Part shown: piece after piece, positions 30,829-38,521 of the stretch
Layout of the letters: each line of letters starts with the position of its first letter
Position numbering within the stretch: position 1 is the stretch's first letter
Source of the DNA: Alishewanella tabrizica
GTDB lineage: Bacteria > Pseudomonadota > Gammaproteobacteria > Enterobacterales > Alteromonadaceae
DNA length: 64,000 bases
Assembly: GCF_014652375.1 (NCBI RefSeq)
Contig: NZ_BMYR01000011.1
Span: forward strand, 62,001 to 126,000
Reading direction: 5' to 3'
Made by a program: the position numbers and the translations under genes
Notes under the pieces: model-generated
Told to the model about the DNA's origin: nothing
The model's input: the letters and a program-made list of their open reading frames with translations, nothing else
The model's database searches: none

Positions 30829-30844
30829 GCCGGCAAAAGCCGGC
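30829..30844 (-). terminator. Weak terminator between omega-amidase and MFS genes
   Basis: On the minus strand, GCCGGC-TTTT-GCCGGC is followed by TTGATTTTT. The T-run is interrupted and the MFS ribosome binding site begins immediately after, so it may attenuate rather than terminate. Confidence 0.45.
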
Positions 30845-30929
30845 CGAGGTTAAGAAAAAAACAGTCATCATAATAGTAGCAAGCGCGATAATCATGGTAT
30901 CACCAGCATGTTGCCCCAAAACAGGTGGC

Positions 30930-31712
30930 TTAGTGCATGCCTAACCTAAAATGATCCGCGTCTAGATGTGCTGGAAACTGCTGTCGAAATGTAGCAAGCG
31001 CGGCTAAATCGGCCTCAGCATAAAGCACACCATGCTCCGACGGCGCCAACTCAGCTAAAGGTTGCCCCAAGTAATCCACAATTAAACTGTCACCCGCATA
31101 GGATATTCCCTTCCCGTCTTCTCCTACGCGGTTACAGCCAAATACAAAGGCCTGATTCTCGATTGCGCGAGCTTGCAACAGTAGCCACCAGGCTCTGCTG
31201 CGCACCGCAGGCCAATTCGCCACATATACTATGGCATCATAATCTGTACAATTGCGACTAAAAACTGGAAAACGTAAGTCGTAACATACTTGTAGTAATA
31301 ACCGACAGCCCCGAAAAAGCACAATTACCCGCTCACTACCGGCTTGATATGCCTTATGCTCGCCGGCCATCCGAAACAAATGTCGTTTATCGTAATGCTG
31401 GATCTGGCCATCTGGCTGCACAAAATACAAGCGGTTTACGTAAGTACCTTCCGCAGTTTTTACCGCCAACGAACCTGTTATGGCGGCCTGAAGGCGTTTA
31501 GCCTGCTCAATTAACCACGATAAGGCAGGGCCGGGCTCAGTTTCGGCAATCTCGGCACTGGCCATACTAAAACCGCTGGCAAACATTTCAGGCAACACCA
31601 CTAAATCAACTGGCTTAAGTGCGGCTAATTGTTCAGTTAATTGCTGCAAATTCGCTTGGCAATCTTGCCATACCAAATGCGTTTGGATTACGGCAACCCT
31701 TAAAGTTGACAT
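30930..31712 (-). CDS. Omega-amidase (YafV/NIT2-type carbon-nitrogen hydrolase)
   Basis: 260 residues from an ATG with GGAG five bases upstream. Nitrilase-fold with the Glu-Lys-Cys triad visible: E42 in VVLPEMFASGF, K109 in HYDKRHLFRM and C143 in LLQVCYDLRFPVF. YafV/NIT2 hydrolyses alpha-ketoglutaramate (and alpha-ketosuccinamate). That fits the partner gene: glutamine-dependent transamination of 2-keto-4-methylthiobutyrate yields alpha-ketoglutaramate, which this enzyme removes. Its start overlaps the aminotransferase stop by 13 bases. Confidence 0.88.
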   Translation of the reverse strand: MSTLRVAVIQTHLVWQDCQANLQQLTEQLAALKPVDLVVLPEMFASGFSMASAEIAETEPGPALSWLIEQAKRLQAAITGSLAVKTAEGTYVNRLYFVQPDGQIQHYDKRHLFRMAGEHKAYQAGSERVIVLFRGCRLLLQVCYDLRFPVFSRNCTDYDAIVYVANWPAVRSRAWWLLLQARAIENQAFVFGCNRVGEDGKGISYAGDSLIVDYLGQPLAELAPSEHGVLYAEADLAALATFRQQFPAHLDADHFRLGMH

Positions 31713-32848
31713 AAGCGCTCCGCCGCTGCATGCAAGGTGGCGTGTTGTTTCGCAAAACACAAGCGGACGATACGCGCGTCAGAGCCTTGCTGATAAAATA
31801 CCGAAAGTGGAATAGCCGCAACCTTGTGTTCAATGGTTAACCATTGACAAAAAGCACTGTCAGACAGTGTTGGCGCTATCGCCGAATAATCTACTAACTG
31901 AAAATAGGTACCTTGACAAGGCAATAACTGAAAACGACTGTCGGCAAGCGCCTGGGCAAAAACATCGCGCTTTTGCTGATAAAACTGTCCAAGATTGGTC
32001 ACCTGTTCCGGATGCTGCTGCAACATCTCAGCAATAGCATACTGCGCCGGCGTAAAACTGGCGAAGGTAACATATTGATGGATTTTCCGAAACTCAGCAG
32101 TTAACGCCGCGGGTGCAATGGCATACCCTAGTTTCCACCCCGTAACATGAAAAGTCTTGCCAAACGAGGAGACAATAACACTGCGCGCGGCTAGCGCCGC
32201 AAAACAATGCGCACTGCGCTGTGGCTGTGCATCAAATACCATATGCTCATACACTTCATCACTAATGCAGTATAAATTATGTTGGCAAACCAATTGTTCC
32301 AACGCCAACCAATCGGCCTGGCTAAATACCATCCCCGTGGGATTATGGGGGCTATTAACAATAATTACGCGTGTTCGCGCGGTTATAGCAGCCGCCACCT
32401 GTTGCCAGTTCACCCGATACTGCGGTGCATCTAAACGTATATGCACAGACTTACCGCCAGCGAGTTGGATGGCTGGGGCATAACTATCATAAGCCGGATC
32501 AAAAAGGATAACCTCATCACCCGGCTGCACTAACATCTGAATCGCCACAAATAACGCTTCGGTAGCCCCCGACGTCACCGTGATCTCCTCTGCAGCACAC
32601 AGCTGTCGTTGATAACAGCGTGCTGTTAACGCAGCAATTTGTTCACGCAATACCATCACCCCGGGCATTGGCGCGTATTGATTAAATCCTGCCTGGCTAT
32701 ACCGTGCCAAATTGGCCAGCAAACTGGCATCGGCAGGAAAATCGGGGAAACCCTGAGATAAATTAATCGCATCATGGCTGGCTGCAAGCTGCGACATCTG
32801 ACTAAAAATGGTGGTACCTACCGCAGGTAACTTGGAGATTATCGACAT
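31700..32848 (-). CDS. Methionine (KMTB) aminotransferase, YbdL-type, PLP-dependent
   Basis: 382 residues, class I aminotransferase very similar to E. coli YbdL along the whole length: SKLPAVGTTIFSQMSQLA at the start, LSQGFPDF, YDSYAPAIQLAGG, NSPHNPTG, CISDEVYEHM and SSFGKTFHVTGWKLGYA with the PLP lysine. It makes methionine from 2-keto-4-methylthiobutyrate, the last step of methionine salvage. In-frame ATGs exist at 32878 and 32914, but both precede the conserved N-terminus, and a likely -10 (TATACT, 32904-32909) would put the transcript start downstream of 32914. No clear ribosome binding site was found for any start. Confidence 0.88.
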   Translation of the reverse strand: MSIISKLPAVGTTIFSQMSQLAASHDAINLSQGFPDFPADASLLANLARYSQAGFNQYAPMPGVMVLREQIAALTARCYQRQLCAAEEITVTSGATEALFVAIQMLVQPGDEVILFDPAYDSYAPAIQLAGGKSVHIRLDAPQYRVNWQQVAAAITARTRVIIVNSPHNPTGMVFSQADWLALEQLVCQHNLYCISDEVYEHMVFDAQPQRSAHCFAALAARSVIVSSFGKTFHVTGWKLGYAIAPAALTAEFRKIHQYVTFASFTPAQYAIAEMLQQHPEQVTNLGQFYQQKRDVFAQALADSRFQLLPCQGTYFQLVDYSAIAPTLSDSAFCQWLTIEHKVAAIPLSVFYQQGSDARIVRLCFAKQHATLHAAAERLCQL

Positions 32849-32908
32849 AATGGCAGAAAACGTTGCGAAAATTGACATCAATGCTATCATTTGGCAGGTT
32901 TCAAGTAT

Positions 32909-32932
32909 AGACATCTAAACGTTCAAACGTTT
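32909..32932. promoter_or_regulatory. Candidate MetJ operator between aminotransferase and mtnB
   Basis: Three consecutive 8-bp units in exact phase: AGACATCT (32909), AAACGTTC (32917), AAACGTTT (32925), matching the met-box AGACGTCT at 7, 5 and 6 of 8 positions. They overlap a TATACT -10-like element for the minus-strand aminotransferase and lie about 97 bp upstream of mtnB. Confidence 0.6.
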
Positions 32933-33028
32933 AGCAATCAAATCAATACCAACAGCCATAACACACGCGTTAACACAGACATTACTGTAATAAGTCACTG
33001 TTTTAAACTAGGGTGATAACAACACACT

Positions 33029-33670
33029 ATGAATAGCACCGCACATGTACAACAACTCAATCCCAATGCTATTGCCTTGTGTAGCTTAGGTCGCTGGATA
33101 GCGAGTCGTCATTGGGTACCGGCAACTGGTGGCAACTTTTCAATTCGCCAAGGTGACAATATGGCGCTCGTTACCGCCTCTGGCAAAGATAAAGGCGAGC
33201 TAAGCCCACAAGATTTATTGCCTGTATCGTGGCAAGGTGCGCAATTAACTAGCCCATTAGGTACCCCCTCGGCAGAAACGGCCTTGCATGCTCAGCTATA
33301 TCAATTAGATCCCGCGATCAAAGTCGTGCTGCATACCCATTCCGTTAGCGCCACCGTGTTTTCTAGGATCATCACTGCGCCACAGCATGCGTTTATCGGT
33401 TACGAAATGCAAAAAGCCATTAGTGGCATTAATAGCCACGAACAGGCTTTACCCTTGACCATTTTTGAGAACACCCAAGATATTTCGGCGTTAGCGCAAC
33501 AGGTGCAACAACGTTGGTACCAACAGCCTTTGCATTTTGGGTTGCTCGTACGAGGTCACGGCCTTTATGTATGGGGGCATAGCCTGGAGCAAGCAAAAAG
33601 GCATTTAGAAGGGTGGGAATTTCTTATAAACTGCGAACTAGAGTACCTTAAGTTAACAGGAAAGCCGTGA
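33029..33670 (+). CDS. mtnB: Methylthioribulose-1-phosphate dehydratase
   Basis: 213 residues, class II aldolase fold. Zinc-binding histidines H102 and H104 in VVLHTHSVSATVF, a third in VRGHGLYVWG, and PATGGNFSIRQ at the phosphate site. Dehydrates 5-methylthioribulose-1-phosphate to 2,3-diketo-5-methylthiopentyl-1-phosphate. First gene of mtnBCD; the ATGA/GTGA-type overlap (four bases) couples it to mtnC. Confidence 0.95.
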   Translation: MNSTAHVQQLNPNAIALCSLGRWIASRHWVPATGGNFSIRQGDNMALVTASGKDKGELSPQDLLPVSWQGAQLTSPLGTPSAETALHAQLYQLDPAIKVVLHTHSVSATVFSRIITAPQHAFIGYEMQKAISGINSHEQALPLTIFENTQDISALAQQVQQRWYQQPLHFGLLVRGHGLYVWGHSLEQAKRHLEGWEFLINCELEYLKLTGKP

Positions 33671-34341
33671 AGTATTCCGCTATTATTACCGACATCGAAG
33701 GCACCACCAGCCGCATCAGTTTTGTTACCGACGTGCTGTTTCCGTATGCCCGGCAGCATCTACCCGACTTTGTGCGCAGCCAGCAACAGCTTCCCGAAGT
33801 AGCGCAGGAACTGGCTGCCGTGCGCCAACAATTACAGGCACCCGATGCGGATGTTGAGCAATGCATTAACGCCCTAATCAGCTGGTTGGATGCAGATCAA
33901 AAAATTACCCCGTTAAAAAGCCTTCAAGGCATGGTGTGGCGTGCCGGTTACCAGCAGGGCCACTTTACGGGCCATCTTTATCCCGACGTTATTGCGCAAT
34001 TACAAGCATGGCATGCGCAAGGCATTAATCTGTATATTTATAGTTCGGGATCGGTCGCTGCGCAGCAATTATTATTTCACTATAGTGATGCTGGCGATTT
34101 AACGCCTTTGCTCAGTGGGTATTTTGATACTCGTATTGGCGCCAAGCGTGAATTGTCTAGCTATGCCGCTATTTTACAACAATTGCAGCTACCGCCTAAC
34201 CAAGTCTTGTTTTTATCCGATGTGATCGCCGAATTAGATCCTGCCAGAGCACTAGGCATCGCAACAGTGCAATTAATTCGTGAACAGCAAGCACCGAGCG
34301 ATCACCCTACCGCCCATGACTTTTATCAAATAGAGGTCTGA
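33667..34341 (+). CDS. mtnC: Enolase-phosphatase E1 (acireductone synthase)
   Basis: 224 residues, HAD superfamily. The nucleophile motif is IITDIEGTTSRISFV (DxEGTT variant typical of MtnC), with IYSSGSVAAQQLLF (motif II) and FLSDVIAELDPARA (motif IV). It enolises and dephosphorylates the MtnB product to give acireductone. The start is GTG, overlapping mtnB by four bases; mtnD follows after three bases. Confidence 0.96.
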   Translation: MKYSAIITDIEGTTSRISFVTDVLFPYARQHLPDFVRSQQQLPEVAQELAAVRQQLQAPDADVEQCINALISWLDADQKITPLKSLQGMVWRAGYQQGHFTGHLYPDVIAQLQAWHAQGINLYIYSSGSVAAQQLLFHYSDAGDLTPLLSGYFDTRIGAKRELSSYAAILQQLQLPPNQVLFLSDVIAELDPARALGIATVQLIREQQAPSDHPTAHDFYQIEV

Positions 34342-34344
34342 TCC

Positions 34345-34887
34345 ATGAGCTCATTACATATCTTTGCACTACACCAACCTACTGAGCCGCTGTTTGTGAC
34401 CGAAGACGTGACAGACATTGCCGCACACTTGCAACAACATGGTATTCGTTTTGAACAATGGCGCGCTACGGCAGCCATCGATGCGCACAGCAGCACCGAA
34501 CAGGTACTAACTGCCTACGCCGATGCGATTGCGCGTTTACAGCAACAAGAAGGCTATGTTGCGGTTGATGTGATTTCGTTAAGCCCAGATCATCCAGACA
34601 AAGCCGCCTTACGGCAGAAGTTTTTAGATGAACATATTCACACCGAAGATGAAGTACGGTTTTTTGTGCGCGGCCAAGGCTTATTTTGCCTGCATTTAGG
34701 CGACAAAGTGTATCAAGTCCTCTGTAAGCAACACGATCTTATCAGTGTCCCCGCCAATACCCCACATTGGTTTGATATGGGCTCGTCGCCCGATTTTACG
34801 GCTATCCGCTTTTTTAACAATCCACAAGGTTGGGTGGCGCACTTTACAGGCAGCACCCTCGCACGTCAGTTTCCGTTATTAAACTAA
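34345..34887 (+). CDS. mtnD: Acireductone dioxygenase
   Basis: 180 residues, cupin fold. Metal ligands H97, H99 and E103 in EHIHTEDEVRFFVRG and H141 in NTPHWFDMG match the Fe/Ni site of the Klebsiella enzyme. With iron it yields 2-keto-4-methylthiobutyrate plus formate; with nickel it leads off pathway. Last gene of mtnBCD. A GGGCTGCA/TGCAGCCC hairpin (34897-34921) follows but lacks a T-tract. Confidence 0.96.
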   Translation: MSSLHIFALHQPTEPLFVTEDVTDIAAHLQQHGIRFEQWRATAAIDAHSSTEQVLTAYADAIARLQQQEGYVAVDVISLSPDHPDKAALRQKFLDEHIHTEDEVRFFVRGQGLFCLHLGDKVYQVLCKQHDLISVPANTPHWFDMGSSPDFTAIRFFNNPQGWVAHFTGSTLARQFPLLN

Positions 34888-34896
34888 ACACTACGC

Positions 34897-34921
34897 GGGC
34901 TGCATTTATGCTGTGCAGCCC
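34897..34921 (+). terminator. Hairpin after mtnBCD
   Basis: Perfect 8-bp stem GGGCTGCA (34897-34904) and TGCAGCCC (34914-34921), ten bases past the mtnD stop. There is no following T-run, so it may stabilise the 3' end or act with Rho. Confidence 0.45.
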
Positions 34922-35055
34922 CTGTTAAACCGCACTAAACTCCGTACGCACTGCCTTTATCAACGCTATTTTTATATAATGGTTCAGCTCTTGCATTAAA
35001 TTTGTCATACTTTACGCTTATACTCTGATTGGATGCTAATTGCAGGTAAGATTGA

Positions 35056-35961
35056 ATGTCGTTGCAAACCCCGCTACGTGGCTTACGTTGTTTCTGTGTG
35101 GCCGCTGAATGCCTTAGTTTTAAAGAAACCGCGAAACAGCTTTATCTAACGCCGTCTGCAGTTAGCCATCAAATTAAACAATTAGAAGATAACCTAAACC
35201 TTAGCCTATTTGAGCGGAAAACCCGTGCCATTGAACTAACCGAAACCGGCAAGCAGTTTTACCTGGAAATTAAGCCTTTATTAGAACAACTGAGCCAAAC
35301 CATTAATCAGTTTAGCCAGGTTGAACGCGTGCTGGAAGTGAGCATCTCGATGCCAGAGTTTTTTGCCAGCGAGCTGTTTGTCCCGCGCTTACGCGGTTGG
35401 TCTGAGCAATATCCTAATATCAATATCAAGCTGGAAACGGTAAAGTCTCGCCGCGAAAGCCCCAAGTATACCGATGTTTCGGTGATCTTATCCGGCAAAA
35501 AACCGGTTGAGGGCGCGGTGTATGATTTGTTCCCTATCAGCTATTTACCCGCCTGTAACCCAGCGTTATTTCAAAAACTGCATGGTAAAGGCTATCGCAT
35601 TTTAGAAAAAACCCCGCTTATCCTGCATCAAGCCCGCCCAACTGCCTGGCATCAATGGGCCGAACGCGTTGGCTTTCATCAATTTCACCCCAAACAAATT
35701 ATGCAACTTGACAGTATGTTTAGCGTAGCCCGCGCGGCCCAGCAGGGATTAGGCGTAGCACTTATCCCCATGCCGATTAGCCATGCCTGGTTTAGTAGTG
35801 GTTCTTTGGTAAAGTTGTTTGAGCAAGAATTACTAAGCCGCGATCGCTATTATCTGGTGCAACATGATGCCGATTCCGAGCGGCCAGAAATTAAACTGCT
35901 GATAGACTGGATCCTGCAAAGCTTCAATAGCTCAGATTTCGCTTTACCTCCCGTGGCATAA
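35056..35961 (+). CDS. LysR-family transcriptional regulator
   Basis: 301 residues. Winged helix-turn-helix at residues 6-65 (LSFKETAKQLYLTPSAVSHQ, LFERKTRAIELTETG), GcvA-like, then a type 2 periplasmic-binding effector domain ending WFSSGSLVKLFEQELLSRDRYYLV. It sits 168 bases after mtnD on the same strand and faces away from the binding-protein gene. LysR proteins usually regulate a neighbour; possible targets are mtnBCD or the binding protein at 36340-37248, but no T-N11-A pair was convincingly assigned. Confidence 0.88.
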   Translation: MSLQTPLRGLRCFCVAAECLSFKETAKQLYLTPSAVSHQIKQLEDNLNLSLFERKTRAIELTETGKQFYLEIKPLLEQLSQTINQFSQVERVLEVSISMPEFFASELFVPRLRGWSEQYPNINIKLETVKSRRESPKYTDVSVILSGKKPVEGAVYDLFPISYLPACNPALFQKLHGKGYRILEKTPLILHQARPTAWHQWAERVGFHQFHPKQIMQLDSMFSVARAAQQGLGVALIPMPISHAWFSSGSLVKLFEQELLSRDRYYLVQHDADSERPEIKLLIDWILQSFNSSDFALPPVA

Positions 35962-36077
35962 CGATTACCAGAGCAGCACACCGTTTCTAAAGTGCGCTAA
36001 AACAACCAATATCTTTATGACAAAAGTTCCATTATTACAGGTGAATTTTTTTCACTTGTTAGGTGTTTTTTTATCGT

Positions 36078-36106
36078 TTGTATAGCTGATTGGTACGGCT
36101 TATAGT
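36078..36106 (+). promoter_or_regulatory. Sigma-70 promoter of candidate sRNA
   Basis: TTGTAT (36078-36083), a 17-base spacer, and TATAGT (36101-36106). The -10 matches consensus at 5 of 6 and the -35 at 4 of 6. No open reading frame with a ribosome binding site follows before the terminator. Confidence 0.6.
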
Positions 36107-36112
36107 TAACCC

Positions 36113-36215
36113 GTGTTCGAGATTCGGACACAGCGGTTAAAGTTGTTGAAGGGTGTAACCTACCCTTACCTGTCTACCTTGTCTTAGCCCGATTGAATAA
36201 ATCGGGCATTTTTTT
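36113..36215 (+). ncRNA. Candidate trans-acting small RNA, about 100 nt
   Basis: Predicted transcript from the promoter's likely start to the T-tract. It would fold into three separate stem-loops: GTGTTCGA/TCGGACAC (36113-36131, eight pairs with one G-U), AAGGGT/ACCCTT (about 36149-36167), and the terminator GCCCGAT/ATCGGGC. The single-stranded TTACCTGTCTACCTTGTCTT between stems 2 and 3 is a C/U-rich stretch of the kind that can pair with ribosome binding sites. I do not recognise it as a named RNA family. Confidence 0.5.
36187..36215 (+). terminator. Rho-independent terminator of candidate sRNA
   Basis: GCCCGAT (36187-36193), loop TGAATAA, ATCGGGC (36201-36207), then A and seven T (36209-36215). 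It lies over 220 bases past the LysR stop, after an independent promoter. Confidence 0.85.
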
Positions 36216-36339
36216 GTCTAAAAATCATGACGCTGCGAACAACTATATGGGCTGTTGCAAACGTTTTTTCCGAACAAAAAGCCACTAAGTTTAAGCAAAC
36301 AATGCGTATTGACACATTTTGAAGCAGTTTAAACCGCCA

Positions 36340-37248
36340 CTACTGTTGTTGCTGACTCAGTAACAATTGCGCGAGTTCATCCCCTAATTGCTCTGTTAAA
36401 ATTTGCTGATAACGCGGGCTGTGCAAATAGCCGCTGTCTGCAGCAAAGAACCCCTCTAGCAAGCCCGCCCAATCATTACTGTGCGGCATAATAAAGCCAA
36501 AGGTTTCGCCGCCCTCTGCAGCGATAGGATGATCACGAAGTGGCATACCGGCCTCACGGGCGCGCCAGTAATTGTAAGCATCCACATAGGCATAATATTG
36601 ACCACTGGCGACCTTGGCCAATACATCAGGATTGCTGTTTACCTGCTGCACTTCAGCATTAGGCTGGTATTGATCGCGCAAGCGGTTGATCCGCTGTTGA
36701 TGCAAGGTGCCGCTAAAGGCAAGCGGCTTTAGCGTCGCAAACTGCTCAGGCAGTGCCTGCCACTCTGATAACGGCGCTATATCCTGATGGGTAATAAGTG
36801 CAGCGATGTTATGCAAATAAGGCGGTGAGAAGGCCAGCTCTTGTTTACGCAACTCCGTAATAGTGACATTACCTAACCCAAACACACCACCTCGCGCGTG
36901 CACAATACGCTGATAAAACTGTTGCCAATTGGGTTCACTCACAAAGTTTAGCTGTACCGCCAGCTGATGTTGTTGCTTAAGCCAAGCGGCGAAGTCTTGC
37001 ATAATTTCTACGCTAACCCCGGTTAGCTGCCCTTGCGGGTTAACATACGCAAAGCCTTCAGCAGGGACATAAAGTACTGTTAAAGGAATTGGCTGTTGCG
37101 TTGCCGCAAGCTTCTGTTGCTTAACGTGGGAATAGGTAATGCCTTGATCAGTAGCATTGTTATCGCTTGGTATTGCATGCGCCGCAGTCAAAAACAGTAA
37201 CAGCGCAGTGAAGGTTGAGATCTTAAGCAAGTTTAGGTTAACGCGCAT
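36340..37248 (-). CDS. Orphan periplasmic substrate-binding protein (SBP_bac_3-like)
   Basis: 302 residues with a signal peptide ending about residue 25 (LLLFLTAAHAIP). The mature part is a type 2 binding fold with VLYVPAEGFAYVNPQGQLTG, EIMQDFAAWLKQ and GYLHSPRYQQILTE, like polar amino acid binding proteins. No permease or ATPase is nearby. It lies 132 bases downstream of mtnA on the same strand, so it could be read from the mtnA message. Ligand unknown; a methylthio compound is only a guess from context. Confidence 0.75.
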   Translation of the reverse strand: MRVNLNLLKISTFTALLLFLTAAHAIPSDNNATDQGITYSHVKQQKLAATQQPIPLTVLYVPAEGFAYVNPQGQLTGVSVEIMQDFAAWLKQQHQLAVQLNFVSEPNWQQFYQRIVHARGGVFGLGNVTITELRKQELAFSPPYLHNIAALITHQDIAPLSEWQALPEQFATLKPLAFSGTLHQQRINRLRDQYQPNAEVQQVNSNPDVLAKVASGQYYAYVDAYNYWRAREAGMPLRDHPIAAEGGETFGFIMPHSNDWAGLLEGFFAADSGYLHSPRYQQILTEQLGDELAQLLLSQQQQ

Positions 37249-37314
37249 TAGAATTGTATCGGCTAAATAAAAGATACCTTATCTTTGCAAAGCAAGTTGG
37301 GGGTGTCAAAGTTT

Positions 37315-37336
37315 TTAGACACTCGTTAGACACTCG
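37315..37336. repeat. Tandem 11-bp direct repeat
   Basis: TTAGACACTCG occurs twice with no spacer (37315-37325 and 37326-37336), between the mtnA stop and the start of the binding-protein gene. It could be an operator for a protein contacting one helical turn apart. The AGACACTC part only partly resembles a met box and the 11-bp period is wrong for MetJ. Confidence 0.5.
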
Positions 37337-37380
37337 ATTGTCAGCTTGCTGCGCGACAAAAAGCGCGCAATCAATAATGA

Positions 37381-38430
37381 CTAAACCATTGCCTGTTGCG
37401 ACTTGCTGGCAAACTGCTGCAATATCCCAGTTTGAATATCTGCTTGGCTATACACCCCAGTATCCAGCACCCAGCCACTCACTAAGCAGGCAGGCGTTAC
37501 ATCAAACGCCGGGTTAAAGACTGGGGCTTGCTCGGGTGCCCAAAGGGTTTGACCAAAGGCACCTCTTACGCCGCGCACTTCGTCGGCGGCGCGCTGTTCA
37601 ATCGGAATGGCGCTACCATCTGGGCAACTTAAATCGATGGTGGTATGCGGGGCAACCACATAAAATGGGATATTATGATAATGCGCCAGCACAGCCAGAC
37701 TATACGTGCCCACCTTATTGGCAAAATCGCCGTTAGCGGCTATACGATCAGCGCCAACAAAGAGGCGATCCACCTCGCCACGCGCCATTAACATGCCAGC
37801 CATATTGTCGCAAATAAGCTGAAAAGGAATACCCAATTGCTGGCACTCCCAGGCGGTTAAGCGGCCGCCTTGCAGGAGTGGCCGGGTTTCATCTACCCAA
37901 AGCTGAATCGTTTTACCCTGTTGCTGCGCCAAGCTAATCACCCCCAAGGCCGTCCCAACACCCGCTGTTGCTAAGCCGCCGGTATTACAATGGGTTAATA
38001 ACCGCTCTTTGGGCTGCACTAAGGCAGCACCATGCTCGGCCATACGTTGGCACAGCGCCACATCTTCGGCAAATAAGGCTTCGGCACACGCCACGGCGGC
38101 ATCGGCAAAATCCGCTTGCTGTAAAGCACGTATCATCGCATCAAGATTATTCATTAAATTTACGGCAGTAGGCCTTGCCGCGCGGAGTATTTCAGCGGCT
38201 TGCAGCAGTTGCTCGCGGCTATCACCTTGAGTTGCCCGATATGCCAGCAATAGGCTGGCACCAATACCAATAGCCGGCGCACCACGCAGCTGTAAGCGCT
38301 GAATCAGCGTTACCATTTGCATTACGGTAGTACAGTGTACCCAGTGTTGCTGATGTGGTAACAGCGTTTGATCCAAAACATACAGCTCGCCTTGTACAGT
38401 TTTTAGGCTAAGCGCCAGCAGGTTTTTCAT
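37381..38430 (-). CDS. mtnA: S-methyl-5-thioribose-1-phosphate isomerase
   Basis: 349 residues from the ATG at 38430; the frame remains open further upstream but would run through the met boxes and promoter. eIF-2B-related fold: [33 protein letters not shown] with the catalytic cysteine, and [20 protein letters not shown] with the catalytic aspartate. Isomerises 5-methylthioribose-1-phosphate to the ribulose form. It is divergent from mtnK, sharing a 91-base control region. Confidence 0.95.
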   Translation of the reverse strand: MKNLLALSLKTVQGELYVLDQTLLPHQQHWVHCTTVMQMVTLIQRLQLRGAPAIGIGASLLLAYRATQGDSREQLLQAAEILRAARPTAVNLMNNLDAMIRALQQADFADAAVACAEALFAEDVALCQRMAEHGAALVQPKERLLTHCNTGGLATAGVGTALGVISLAQQQGKTIQLWVDETRPLLQGGRLTAWECQQLGIPFQLICDNMAGMLMARGEVDRLFVGADRIAANGDFANKVGTYSLAVLAHYHNIPFYVVAPHTTIDLSCPDGSAIPIEQRAADEVRGVRGAFGQTLWAPEQAPVFNPAFDVTPACLVSGWVLDTGVYSQADIQTGILQQFASKSQQAMV

Positions 38431-38453
38431 AACATAGATCCATTTAGCATTGC

Positions 38454-38469
38454 AGACGTCTAGAAGTTT
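38454..38469. promoter_or_regulatory. Candidate MetJ operator between mtnA and mtnK
   Basis: A perfect met box AGACGTCT (38454-38461) directly followed by AGAAGTTT (38462-38469, 6 of 8). MetJ needs at least two adjacent 8-bp boxes. The boxes fall in the spacer of a TTGCAG-N17-GATTAT element toward mtnK and just downstream of a TTGAAT-N17-CATAAT element (38474-38502) toward mtnA, so one operator could control both. Confidence 0.75.
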
Positions 38470-38521
38470 TGCGATTATGCAAGCTTTCGTTTTTTGATTC
38501 AAGTAACAAGGGCTTTTGTAA

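Larger units (their letters stand above)
35962..36339. other. Convergent intergenic region holding a candidate sRNA
   Basis: 378 bases between the LysR gene and the minus-strand binding-protein gene. It contains a hairpin with a T-rich loop (CAGGTGAA...TTCACTTG, 36038-36058), probably the LysR terminator. Next come a strong promoter, three stem-loops and an intrinsic terminator (36078-36215, see separate entries). The rest, 36216-36339, shows no clear signal. Confidence 0.6.

Noticed and set aside
30949-30975. CGTCTAGATGTG-like sequence near the omega-amidase stop as a met box
   Set aside because: It lies inside the coding 3' end, with only one partial 8-bp match and no phased neighbour.
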